Source of the DNA: Trichoplax sp. H2 | Taxonomy: Eukaryota > Placozoa > Uniplacotomia > Trichoplacea | Assembly: GCA_003344405.1 (NCBI GenBank) | Contig: NOWV01000392.1 | Location: forward strand, 1 to 27,360 | Direction of reading: 5' to 3' | Length of the DNA stretch: 27,360 nt | Shown: one piece after another, positions 1 to 10,524 of the stretch | Numbering within the stretch: position 1 is the first letter of the stretch | Layout: each line of letters begins with the position of its first letter | Program-made: the position numbers and the translations under genes | Notes under the pieces: generated by a model | Told to the model about the DNA's origin: nothing | Seen by the model: the letters and a program-made list of their open reading frames with translations, nothing else | The model's database searches: none

Positions 1-623
1 ATAATTAGAAAAAACTTGCTGAAATTTTTTGTCTATAAAAGGCATTTGATCGTTTAATTTTGGTATCGGGAGCAAATTATTTCATTACAGTTTCAGAATA
101 GGGTTTAATCTCCACATACACACACTGTGGAGATTGGTAGAAATTTTTCTGTTACTAACTTGGAAAATAGCTAATTTTTGAAAGCTATTGTCTGTAAGTA
201 ATTAAGAGAAGAATTGAGTGATATTGATCTCAGCGACAATAAACTAACAGTGTGGTAATAGCTATTCATTCACTCAATTTTAAATAAAATATTACAGTAA
301 CTGAATACCAAGTACTTATAGCATAGAGATTCTTATTAATCTTCCAAACCATTTACTCCGTAAAATGTCTTCAATTTGACACTAGCATTTCAAAAGAAGC
401 ACCCTTTCTTTTTTACTTCCTCAAATTTTATATATACCCAGTATTGTTCATTGCGAGCTCGAAAGTAAAAGTCTCTGAAAATGAAAGTAATCTTTCTTAA
501 CTACTTTGAGATTAATTTTTACTTCATTTGGTTATCAACTTTCTAGTCAATAACCTTATTTTAAAAAGCGTGAATAGATACGAGAACTTCTCAAAAGGAT
601 ATTGATGATAGGATAACAAATAG

Positions 624-835
624 ATTATAATTCGTAAAAGAAAAAATTTGGCTGATATTATAATAACGGCCATAATTGTAGCCAAAAATGTAATAAAGCA
701 GAAACCTAAGCGATAGTTCAATTCTTAGGCCTAAATTAATCAGTATTTTACCACAATCTTATAAAAATCGAATTTTGGAAGATAATGCTTCTAAATGTCA
801 CCCACTGACCTTCAAGATAATGTACTACTGTAATT
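624..835 (+). repeat. Near-identical direct repeat, copy 1 (ends at N gap)
   Basis: This 212-bp segment matches 1203-1413 almost base for base. By eye I count one single-base indel in an A-run and two substitutions. Copy 1 stops exactly at the N gap starting at 836. A duplication that ends at a sequencing gap is often an assembly artefact (two haplotypes or overlapping contig ends placed in series), though a real recent duplication cannot be excluded. Confidence 0.95.
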
Positions 836-855
836 NNNNNNNNNNNNNNNNNNNN
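836..855. other. Assembly gap (20 N)
   Basis: Twenty consecutive N. The fixed round length suggests a placeholder for a gap of unknown size rather than a measured one. Confidence 0.99.
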
Positions 856-1202
856 TTGTACTGTAACTGTACGAGTATAGACTACATTAAAGTACTTTTA
901 TCGCCATGTTATAAATCCCCTTTCTCTAAGGATAGGGTTTTGCTACTAAGTCAAATTCCTTTACAATTTGAATAGACGATCAAACGCCGTTTCTTTAGAT
1001 TAGGCATTTGCTCTATAGGGCTACTTCTATAGTAATCTATATAATACCTTGTAAAATAATGAAGAAGAAAAGATGGCGACATGATGATTTGGCAAGGTAA
1101 AACTTAAAGACACTATCACTTTGTAGGTATTTTGTATAGTAAAATAATACTAATTACATACTAAAAACTACAAAGGACTCTACTTTTAGTCCTTTTACTA
1201 TA

Positions 1203-1413
1203 ATTATAATTCGTAAAGAAAAAATTTGGCTGATATTATAATAACGGCCATAATTGTAGCCAAAAATGTAATAAAGCAGAAACCTAAGCGATAGTTCAAT
1301 TCTTACGCCTAAATTAATCAGTATTTTACCATAATCTTATAAAAATCGAATTTTGGAAGATAATGCTTCTAAATGTCACCCACTGACCTTCAAGATAATG
1401 TACTACTGTAATT
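1203..1413 (+). repeat. Near-identical direct repeat, copy 2
   Basis: Second copy of the 624-835 segment, 579 bp downstream, about 98-99% identical by eye. The flanks beyond both ends do not match, so the repeated unit is limited to about 211 bp. No terminal inverted repeat or target duplication is visible, so nothing marks it as a transposon. Confidence 0.95.
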
Positions 1414-2879
1414 CTTGTATTTTTAGAAGACAAATCTGGCTATTTATCTAATGCCTAATGTGGCTTTTACGACAAATTAGTGCATTGCAGTAAGTAGTCT
1501 TTCACGACCCATACCATATGAACCATGGCAACAACGAGAAGTAGGCTTTATCGCTGTTAACTAAGATATTGATTTTAATTGATCTTAAATAGTTAAATGG
1601 CAGATATTAAGAGAAATCATAAAATTCTTATTATTTAGAACACTTCACTGAAAAATAACCATTACACCCACTGGAAATCAATTAATGCAGTATATAAAAT
1701 TAGAAGTTCCTCAATAAATTTTAAGAGACTTTGCTTGCTAAGGCTATTGTAATTTTTATTGTTAGTTACCGATTTGCAAAATTGTTTGTATCATAATAAG
1801 GAGTAGTAGGTCCTAATTAAATCTTTAGACGGAAGTCTTACGTTGTGTGATTATAGTAATTATTTACAAAATTTTAAATATTATTTTCTTCAGGGGGGTC
1901 TTATCAGATGTATACTCATAATAAAATCATGTTCATATTAGAGAACCAACTACTACTCTATGCATGAAATGATATTACTGTCATAGGCCCTGTCAATTCT
2001 AACAAAGATACTAAATCACTTACTTAATTTTGATTTTAAAATATCGGCTTAGCTGAGAAATAGTTATTTAATAAAGTTTTCTATAAAGTATAAAATTTAT
2101 GATAAACTTATTATTTATTTATTCCTAGTTCTATATCTATAGAATAGACCATTAAGGCTATAGATGCCGACACAATCTTATATTTTAAACTTTACACATC
2201 AATCGCAGCAAAAATATGAGACCATTGAATTAAAGATATAGCTACTAGTTTCAACGCTAAGATTTAGTTAATTTTCACACTCATATCAATATAACTTAAG
2301 CAAACTAATTTCCTGAATTTCATGAAAAGTTATTATAGTCGATTGTGAATTACTTCATTAATTATATCATAATACACGTACATTACCTATTTAATTAGTA
2401 AATTCTCGGAATATTCGAGACCAATTAGCAGACGGATACAAGAAATAATAGTAGTACAGGTTGCTGAAAATCAAATCTCTTATAATGATAAATAGTCTGT
2501 TTAGCGAATAGATTACTAAGCCAATAGGTATCGGTACGTATTATATTTTTTAATTTCTTGCATTAATCGTAGCCATAGCATGAAATCATTTAATTAAAGT
2601 TTTAGCTGATAGTTTAAATGGCAAGCTTTAAAAAGACATACCCTTTGGAGTTAAAATAGCATTTTGCCTTACACAATATATAAGAAACGGAGAGTTGAAT
2701 TTTTAACTTTACATTAACTATTGCAATTTCATTTTTGAATCAACGTAATTTACAAGAAAAACACCTCTAAATTTCAATCATGACCAAACGCGTAAAGGAC
2801 TACGAAAGTGTAATATGTATAAAATTAATTGACATTATAGTATTAAAAGTATTAAAAAAAGAGTACATCCTTTTATCTT

Positions 2880-3220
2880 CCTTACTTCTTCAGTACTTAC
2901 TCCTGACTACGCTATATTTTATATGCTTTGTAGAGCAATTAAATTATCCAATAAATACTATAAATGATCAATCTAAAATATTTTTAATTAATCTGGCTGT
3001 TAATCGCATGAGCTCAGGAAAATTTTGTTATAGATTCTCTAATATTAAGAAAGCGTAAGATCATCAGCTTAAGCAATCCGTACACAGCCTAAAACTGAGA
3101 TAAATCAATATTCACAATTTAGAACCCAGATAAATGAACGAATTTATTTGTATGCTAAGTACGAAAATAACTTAATTTTCACTTCAATTCAAAAAATTAG
3201 TTGTTATTATAAGTGTACGT
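2880..3220 (+). repeat. Diverged tandem repeat, unit A
   Basis: Ordered blocks here recur about 470-505 bp downstream in unit B. They include a GCTAT-T-rich block at 2911 (partner 3380), a GTTAATCGCA block near 3000, an AAGCAATCC block at 3071 (partner 3576), an AGATAAAT block near 3131 and an AATTCA-AAAA block near 3186. The growing offset reflects indels. A 92-codon frame (2780-3058) overlaps the unit, but unit B does not keep it open, so I do not call it a gene. Confidence 0.7.
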
Positions 3221-3349
3221 GTACGACTGTAGCGAAGTGATGTTAAGTCATATTGATACTGATACTAAGTTCTACGACCTTAACTAGAACCTAACGTAAT
3301 AAGGCGAGTTATTACATCGACGTATACATAATAATACATATATATATTC

Positions 3350-3725
3350 TCTACTTCTTTATTACAAGCTTCAAACTGCGCTATTTTTGTACGCTTTGAA
3401 GAGGAATTGATGTTATCAAATAATAAAAGATCAATTCAAAGTGCCGTACTTTTTAATGAAATATTTGTTAATCGCACATGTTCAGAAATATTTTATCATG
3501 GACTCTTTGACATTAATAAGTTAATAATGAATCCAAAATGTAACTCAAAGTGAATCAGTCTACGATTATTAGCTAAAGCAATCCAAGTAGCATACAATTG
3601 AAACAGATCAATATCTACATAATAGGACCTAGATAAATAATGGAAATCACTTTATGCTATGTGAGAAAGTAATATAATTTCTTTTGTAATTCATAAAAAT
3701 TTGCTAGTATTATTAGCGCATTTTT
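3350..3725 (+). repeat. Diverged tandem repeat, unit B
   Basis: Partner of unit A: the same blocks in the same order with many substitutions and small indels. The left end is the least certain. The degree of decay suggests an old duplication of non-coding DNA. I see no transposon termini. Confidence 0.7.
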
Positions 3726-4105
3726 CTGTCCTATTTTTGTCAACAATATTACTAATTTATCTACTGTATACAATTTATAATGTTAACGATGCCATTTCAT
3801 GACAGAAAATTTCTAACTTTGACCTTAACTATATTTGATTAAAATTATCTAATTTTTATTCTTCTCTTAGGTATATATGTTATATAAACCTTGAAATGTA
3901 TTACTGAAAAGGATTTAACTAGCACTCTACAAGAATCTATTTCCAGAAAGTAGATAAAGGTAGAAAAGACTATATGGAAATTAGCTCATTCAGTCATTGA
4001 TTTACCATTATAGCATCAATATTGCAAAACCATTCTATTCCAATCTGTGATGCAGGGTCATTGTAATTGATAGCTTATATAACTATTTCTGCAAATACTG
4101 AAGAT

Positions 4106-5458
4106 ATGAATTTCGTAAGTCATATGTCATCCTTTTCAAGCCCATTTTCTACACCTAGTTATAATTCTACAATCAATCCTGGCGTAAATCATTGCGGATA
4201 TCCAGATCATCATTGTTTTAATCCCGAACAAAATTCTGAAACACTCCACTTTAACTCTTATAGCGCTATTATATCATGGATTACAATTGGAATTTATATC
4301 TGGAGTTTAATTTCGAATTCAATGATTGCCGCAACAATCTTAGCGCGAAAACAGCTACACTCATTATCATTTTATCAAATTCTTAATATTTCATTAACTG
4401 GTATCGTTTTTAATTTGTCGGCTCTATCGACTGAATTTATTAATTACCTCGTCCTCTCCGTACATCGTACAACTTTCACACCGTTTTCCATTTTGCCGGG
4501 AAATTTAACGCAACAAACCTTTCTTAATACCAGCTACGCTGTATTACACTCCAATACAATATTTTCTGCAAATAATGAAGATCATATAAAGTATTCCAGT
4601 TTTCCAGTATGTCAAATGCTGATCGGAATCATTTTTACGAGTATCAATGCGGGCACATTTATTCTAGTAGCTATTGGTATACACCATTATTTTGCTGTTT
4701 ATAGAAGTGTTCGTCAAAATATCAGTACAAAGCGATATATCTTGATAACGGTTGCTATTTGGCTTTTTGCTACAGGATTTTGTATCCCTTACGCATGGCT
4801 GACCATTAAAACTTACTACAATACGTCAACTAGCCGTATTTGTGCTTTTACTAGCTCTAATAGAAGTCAGCTTATTCTTGCTTATACTATTGTTTTTATT
4901 GCTATCACGTCTCTCTTTCCTTACATAGTTATGTGCGTATGCTATTCCATTGTCATTTATAAACTTTACTATGGCGTCCAAATACGTCTACGAAAGCCCA
5001 ATTTTTTCTGGAACGTCAGTAATTCTGAACATGACTACCAATATGATCGTAAAGTAAAAGCAGGCATTCGTCTAATAATTATTATAACGTTACTGTATAT
5101 GTTGTGCTTGTCACCGTATTCCGTTGGGCTTGTTCTTGCTGCAGCCACTCACTTTCATCCGACTTCTTCCTTTACAAGTAGAAATGGTAATATTACTGCT
5201 TTTATTCCATTCGATAATACTGAAAGTGAAAATGCATCAGTAATTTATGGCACAAATATTGGCATTTTATTTGGTATCGCCATCGTTTGTTTGTCTGTCT
5301 TATTTGCTTTCACTCCAGTTGCTTACCTTATTTGTAATCAAAGATTACAAAAAGAATTTATTCACGGTCTATTATGCCGTTCATATATACAACAGCGTAG
5401 AAATAAAGTGACTGTTTTTAGTATTAGGAGCAGACAAAATCCTAAAGTAGGTCCATGA
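4106..5458 (+). CDS. Rhodopsin-type (class A) GPCR, orphan, divergent (paralogue 1)
   Basis: Single-exon gene for a 450-residue seven-helix plasma-membrane receptor. I start at the ATG at 4106; the frame is open further upstream but only from non-ATG codons. The extracellular N-terminus is about 50 residues, with a possible N-glycosylation site (N20-S-T). Helices lie at about 52-80, 88-115, 169-200, 209-233, 253-287, 320-348 and 382-412. Class A landmarks kept are N71 (1.50), C169 (3.25) with C246 in ECL2 for the conserved disulphide, W219 (4.50), P272 and Y280 (5.50 and 5.58), and C334 and P337 (6.47 and 6.50). Landmarks lost: D2.50 is G99; DRY is H193-H194-Y195; the toggle Trp 6.48 is L335; NPxxY is T403-P-V-A-Y407. 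ECL1 (about 50 residues) and ECL3 (about 38) are unusually long and carry N-x-S/T sites. A helix-8-like NQRLQKEF segment follows TM7. The ligand is unknown. It is a tandem paralogue of the gene at 11685. The class A assignment is firm; the subfamily is not. Confidence 0.95.
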   Translation: MNFVSHMSSFSSPFSTPSYNSTINPGVNHCGYPDHHCFNPEQNSETLHFNSYSAIISWITIGIYIWSLISNSMIAATILARKQLHSLSFYQILNISLTGIVFNLSALSTEFINYLVLSVHRTTFTPFSILPGNLTQQTFLNTSYAVLHSNTIFSANNEDHIKYSSFPVCQMLIGIIFTSINAGTFILVAIGIHHYFAVYRSVRQNISTKRYILITVAIWLFATGFCIPYAWLTIKTYYNTSTSRICAFTSSNRSQLILAYTIVFIAITSLFPYIVMCVCYSIVIYKLYYGVQIRLRKPNFFWNVSNSEHDYQYDRKVKAGIRLIIIITLLYMLCLSPYSVGLVLAAATHFHPTSSFTSRNGNITAFIPFDNTESENASVIYGTNIGILFGIAIVCLSVLFAFTPVAYLICNQRLQKEFIHGLLCRSYIQQRRNKVTVFSIRSRQNPKVGP

Positions 5459-8400
5459 AAAGAAAGTAATCCAATTAATTAATTATTGATAATTGTTTCA
5501 AAATCATGAATATGACTAAGATTGATGCTACTATGTAAGTATTTCATTGAAGCTAAATACGTCCTTTAAAATATATGTACCATATCACATTTTAGAGTCA
5601 AGTATTCGAGCTGAATCTCACTAGAATATTTTAACTAAATGTTCTATACTGGTTTAAACTTGCTTAATTTGACTGGATAAGATAAAAATTGGAAGAATTC
5701 CGGGTTTTAGTCAGAAATAACGATATCAATGAAATCGAGTAAACTTACGTTGCTAAAGCAAACTTACATCAATAAGACTGTACGTCACAGTAAAAGACTA
5801 CAAGACTAAAATTCACAAATGCGACCTGAATATCGCCTTAGTAAAACTAAAGCTGTGCTTTAGCAAGGCATCTCAGACTAAAATAACTTGTTTTCTTGTG
5901 TCCAATAGGGCATTTAGGGAATGAGTTAATTGATACTAATATAAATTCTATTATTAGAAGTTGTTTATCTTTTAAATATTTATGTCTGGTCAACTAATTA
6001 ACATAACGTTAAAACTAACGTAAGAGTAATATGATTTCTAGAATTACGTAAGGTTGGTGCTTTATTATTGTAACTATTGTAATACCGAATATATATCTAA
6101 AATTTATTAAACTATATTTTTACTCTAACTAAATTTAGATTTTCTAGTAATGCATGCATAATAGCACTTTCAATTTAATGCTTATAAAATATGCTTCATT
6201 AGCCACTTTTAAATTTTTAATGTACTCTTAGTTATTTAATGCAATATAATACGTACGCTTACCCAATTGTAGCAATTTATATTGTCAAATATCGATATCG
6301 TATAATACTGGTAATTGCAACGATTACTAGCATTCGTTCTTTTAGATTTATTTACACTTACATATTTATATATCAACTTGGAAATAGTCCTATTAATCAT
6401 ATTGAAACTTGAAGATACCCTTACAGTAATTATAGATAGAAATATGTAAAAAATTAATATGTTCTTATTAGTATTTTTTTGATCATACAGCTTAGGTCAG
6501 ATAACGAACTAAAATCCCTGCAAGCCGATATGTCGTAAAAGGAAATGAATCATACTGTACATTCAGTTTTACAGCGAATCTACTCCTCAGTTTCTCTCCT
6601 AAATATCTAGTCTATCTCTTTAAACTGATAAGAACTGAAATCTGTAAGTTTAAAGATATCACTAGTCTGTTGCATAATTCATCCGTTTTCATAGTAGATT
6701 TATGAAGCAATATTTGCTTGAAGATAAATTGTCAGATTAACAAATCTTACCGAAGGATGTTACTGGACGAACCTTATATCGGGAGATATTCTACATTAAA
6801 TTTCAGGATGCCCATGAGGCTATTAATATTTACCGGAAGTTTATTCGCTAACAATAATTTATCGTAGAAAATAAATTTAAAATATTGTGTACATACATAT
6901 AGATATTGATGAATCGATATTCCATTCAGAAATTAATACCATTATTCTCGTGATTCGTCGATATTTCCTTACCCAAATTCGAACTTTTTGATCTATTAAT
7001 ACCGTTTGAAATGTAAAATTATGAATTTATTAAGACTACGAGAGCCTCGTCAATAAATTACCAATTATTCATGAACTTCTAATTCCGAATTGGCGTATCG
7101 ATTTCAATTTATTGAGTCAAAGTTAACTCCCTTATTAATATTAAGAATTAAAATTTTTTTGAAAATACTCAGAAATATTAAATTTTGTAGGAAAGGGATA
7201 CATTGATCTAAAATTAAAGTTATAACCATCGCATATTACTGATTATGAATTCATAATCGAATAATTTCTATATTAGAATTTAAATAATTTCTAAGTTGTT
7301 TATTTTCAGTTGGAATGATGTCAATAATGATCCTGATGTATAAGCCGACCAGGATAAATAGCAAAATATGTTGTTCATGATTGTAAAAGTAACTATTCAG
7401 AAATGATAAATTACCAGATAAATAGCTATAATTTCAATGTTTTTATTTTATGTGAAGTAAGACATTTATCATATCATTATATGAATATGCATTAAAATTG
7501 AAATTCGATTAATATGTTGTAACTCCAAGTTGCAATTTGCTTAACAATTTATCTCGACTTCCTAAAGTCTCTCTTGAGTGATAAATACATTTCTGTAAAT
7601 GAATCATGTAGTCAGTGCCAAAACAAATTGTCTCGAAAGCTGTCAAGGCGTACTCTAGATATAATCTAGAAGAGACTGACATCGATCCCATAATTAATCC
7701 TACAAAGTTTACGATGTTATAAAAGCTTTGAATTACGAAAATAGGAATTTTAAATCTAGCACCGCAATAAAATGATAAAATGACAATTTTGACACTATTG
7801 TTGCCAATACTCATTATGATTATTAGTACTTAAATCATTTAATGATTGGAAAATAAATTCACAATAGATTCAAGCCAACATTGAAACAAACATCATAAAA
7901 CAACAATATGATAACAGATGTAGTTTAATTAAGGTAAAAGACAATCGTAAATGGATAGTATAGAATTTAAATTTTATTAGAAATTCTAAACGTGCAACAA
8001 TGCATGAAAATATGCATTGATTTTTATTATCAGCTGCGTTAAAATTCAAATGAAGGAGACGTAAGAAATAAAAGCATTTTCGTAAATAAAATATGGAACA
8101 AATCAGAAAGAACTTTTCGGCGACAATTTTATAATTAGAAAATCCAATGTTGTACAATTTTGAATGGAAAAATAATTTCCATTATTTAAGTAAATGATAG
8201 CTAAAAAATAAATTGCAAATATATACATTACGTTCCCTATATTATGAGAAAAATAATTTATTTCAATATTCAGGAAATAATTATTTTATTTTACTTTATG
8301 CATTGAATGGTTTATACAATACTTTTATAATTAAGTTATCGATAGCTCATGATTTTTGATCGGGCTGTCATTTGCTAATGACTTCCAATTATATAAATCT

Positions 8401-9840
8401 TACCATACTACGCCATGGTTTCTTAATTTTAGCTTCAATTAGGCATTAGGTCTTAAATAGAGTTTCTAGTATCCGAAGCTATCTGCTCAACAACAACTTA
8501 ATTTGGCTAAGTTCTCTAATTTCTACCTATTTAGCTTTATCCGCAAATAGGCATCTAAGGTAAGGCAGAGTATTCATTACATCGTATTCCTTTTTTATTA
8601 GCCTGCAATTTTTGTCTTACTTTCTGTTGTTAAAGGCAGTTAAGTTTTAAAATCCTGCTTTAACAATGATTCTCGCCTATTATTATATACTATATGAAGT
8701 ATACGATTACTGCAGTTAAAAAGGATTATTTAAATGTTTACGGCATTGATATCGATCTACGTGATGTTCATATGGTTGTGTTAAAATTAAATTGTAGTTT
8801 AGATAAAATTGCGATTTAAGCACTTAAATAAAAGAAGTGTTAGTATTGCATTGAGAAATGAGAGAGATTCCTACAAGATAAACTGCGAAATGTATGTTGA
8901 GAATAGCGTGCATATAAATATTTACTCATGTGGACTTTAATTTATGTCCGTTTCAGCCGAAGAAATTTCAATTCTCCTAGTTTGATTGAATAGTTTTAAA
9001 TTGCATTATTTACTTTAATATCTATTAAAAAACAATTTTTATTCGCTGGAAAACTGAATGAAAGAGATGAACCACGAAACTGTAAAACATATCTATGTTC
9101 TGTTTAACCCTCAGTTCTTTTTTGGTAATAATTGCATAAAATCGGCTAAGCTTACAGTGAATTCTCAATATATTATATTTTCAAGTGCGATTAAATTAAA
9201 AAAATGCAACGCTTAGATTTGATAATACAGCATGTCATTTTTTTCTTATATCTTTAATCCATTGGGTTTAGTAGTGTTTAAATTGAGTTTCTGAACTAAA
9301 TTTTATCTGCCTTACTATTTTCTTTAACGAGTTGATTTGAGCATATTCAAATAGAATTATAGCATTACTCGTGTAGATTTTTATTTCTTCATTGACCATT
9401 GATACCATTATCCTTAAAACCTCTGTTACAGATACTGCATCCAACTCCTTAAGTAATATAAAATATTTTGATTTTACTCAAGCCAATTTTTCATAATTAT
9501 CAAAAGTGAAACTTTTAATATCGAAACTTTTATACTATATAAGCCAATGTACCATAACTATATCTTCAAATCCATTCCTTCTTCGTTTATTAATGAGAGA
9601 ATTAAATTAAAAAATGATCAGAAAATAGTTCGAATGCATTAATCTATACCACGGAAAAGGATAAACATTAGCCTGCATGATAAATTATGTCTAGCTACTT
9701 TAAAAGTCATAATTTTGCTACAGTCTGAAATTTAATATCACTTTTGATAGATAACTACAGAATTAGTGCGATAGTTATAAAGCTATATGATGACAATGCA
9801 GAAAAAGGGAGATGCCATAATTAGATAGAAAATGAGTTGA

Positions 9841-9866
9841 AGATAGTAATAAAGTAAATACTATCT
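9841..9866. repeat. Perfect 8-bp inverted repeat (hairpin)
   Basis: AGATAGTA (9841-9848) and TACTATCT (9859-9866) are perfect reverse complements separated by 10 bases. It could form a small hairpin. Repeats of this size are expected by chance in AT-rich DNA, so no function is claimed. Confidence 0.5.
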
Positions 9867-9990
9867 AAAAAATATCACATAAGCCTAATAATGCTTGTTA
9901 CAGTACACGAATTGTAGAGAATAACACAATAGGAAAATATAATCTGTCAACTAGCACTACTGCAATAATACCACTCCACCGATATTTCAA

Positions 9991-10011
9991 ACTCTAGAAC
10001 TAATCTAGAGT
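9991..10011. repeat. Perfect 8-bp inverted repeat (hairpin)
   Basis: ACTCTAGA (9991-9998) and TCTAGAGT (10004-10011) pair perfectly around a five-base loop. It lies about 65 bp upstream of the LTR target-site duplication, outside the element. Confidence 0.55.
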
Positions 10012-10074
10012 ATATGCTATCAGTAATCTAGTAAATAGGGACTATCCTTCGTCGCAAGATCTTCAGCCAACTGC

Positions 10075-10079
10075 AGTAG
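10075..10079 (+). repeat. Target-site duplication (left), AGTAG
   Basis: The five bases AGTAG immediately precede the LTR and are repeated exactly at 10520-10524 immediately after it. A 5-bp duplication is typical of integrase-mediated insertion by Ty3/gypsy- and Copia-type LTR elements. Confidence 0.88.
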
Positions 10080-10081
10080 TG

Positions 10082-10102
10082 TCACGGTACGAACTACCGT
10101 GA
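10082..10102 (+). repeat. LTR 5'-end hairpin
   Basis: TCACGGTA and TACCGTGA pair perfectly (8 bp) around the loop CGAAC, starting two bases inside the LTR. A GC-containing stem stands out in this AT-rich background. It may relate to integrase recognition or RNA structure; this is inference. Confidence 0.8.
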
Positions 10103-10345
10103 AGAAATAGCTATCTAAATTTGGTGAATATAATATAGTGATAATATATTACAACTAGTTACTTACAAAAGGAATTACTCTAATTATAAATGTGTTACAG
10201 TAAATTTAATGCTGTGCTGTAATGTGCACTGAAATGATTCTGTGAATGGACATATTGTAGTCCGACTGTGAAAAATTAGTCAGTAGATGTTCTCACCTAA
10301 GTATTTTTATAAGATAACTCGTGAATGTTAGCTGCTGTAGAAGGG

Positions 10346-10374
10346 TATATAAGCCCGTCAGATAGTTGAATAAA
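10346..10374 (+). promoter_or_regulatory. LTR TATA box and poly(A) signal
   Basis: TATATAA at 10346-10352 and AATAAA at 10369-10374, both in plus orientation within the LTR. In an LTR these would set the transcription start and the 3' end of the retrotransposon RNA. Present activity is unknown. Confidence 0.6.
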
Positions 10375-10494
10375 GTAGTTCTCAATTGTCTAGTTGAGTT
10401 TAACGTAGAATTAAAGGCGTCTAAATTCTTGTGAGGTAGTTAAGGGATACTGAATCCCGGAGACAAGTAATTTAGAGATTTGTTTTACGTTATC

Positions 10495-10521
10495 CTTGTC
10501 ACGAAGCTGGTTTGTGACAAG
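10495..10521 (+). repeat. LTR 3'-end hairpin
   Basis: CTTGTCAC (10495-10502) and GTGACAAG (10514-10521) pair perfectly around an 11-base loop. The right arm contains the LTR terminus GTGACA and the first two bases of the target duplication. Confidence 0.75.
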
Positions 10522-10524
10522 TAG
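10520..10524 (+). repeat. Target-site duplication (right), AGTAG
   Basis: Exact copy of 10075-10079, directly after the LTR end. Confidence 0.88.

Larger units (their letters stand above)
1..4105. other. Gene-free AT-rich 5' region
   Basis: I see no supportable gene here. Open frames on either strand are short (92 codons or fewer), lack family resemblance and are what AT-rich DNA gives by chance. The stretch contains a 20-base N gap, a recent 212-bp direct duplication and an older degenerate tandem repeat, listed separately. Near its right end a pyrimidine-rich tract ending in TTAG (about 3852-3870) looks like a 3' splice site, and a TATATAA-like stretch lies at about 3880. Either could belong to the 5' leader or promoter of the GPCR gene that starts at 4106; this is inference. 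Confidence 0.6.
5459..10074. other. Gene-free AT-rich spacer between the GPCRs (left part)
   Basis: No supportable gene. The longest frames are 7509-7814 (minus, 101 codons) and 7870-8157 (minus, 95 codons). The first contains a short stretch (FGTDYMIHL) faintly like the VDY-x-x-H motif of Patched/Dispatched-type RND proteins, which is not enough for a call. Small perfect inverted repeats occur at 9841-9866 and 9991-10011, close to the solo LTR that starts at 10080. Confidence 0.6.
10080..10519 (+). mobile_element. Solo LTR of an LTR retrotransposon, 440 bp
   Basis: The element begins TGTCAC and ends GTGACA: perfect 6-bp terminal inverted repeats in the TG...CA form of LTRs. It is flanked by identical AGTAG direct repeats. 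Inside, in plus orientation, a TATATAA box (10346-10352) is followed 17 bp later by AATAAA (10369-10374), a promoter/poly(A) order seen in short LTRs. No gag, pol or second LTR lies in the window, so this is a solo LTR left by recombination between the two LTRs of a former element. Hairpins sit at both ends (10082-10102 and 10495-10521). Ty3/gypsy is likely from the TGTCAC end and the 5-bp duplication, but without coding sequence the superfamily is inferred. The intact termini suggest a fairly recent insertion. It lies on the same strand as, and 1.2 kb upstream of, the second GPCR gene. Confidence 0.88.

Noticed and set aside
2780-3058. 92-codon ATG frame as a small gene
   Set aside because: It overlaps repeat unit A, and the partner unit B does not keep the frame open. 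No domain resemblance.
4067-4105. Upstream extension of the GPCR 1 frame
   Set aside because: The frame upstream of 4106 begins with TTG, not ATG; a eukaryotic start at 4106 is preferred.
7870-8157. 95-codon minus-strand frame
   Set aside because: Phe/Leu/Ile-rich composition as expected from AT-rich noise; no motif or splice context.
9896-10203. TGTTACAG strings as alternative LTR starts
   Set aside because: Neither gives a target duplication, whereas TGTCAC at 10080 with GTGACA at 10519 gives a perfect one.
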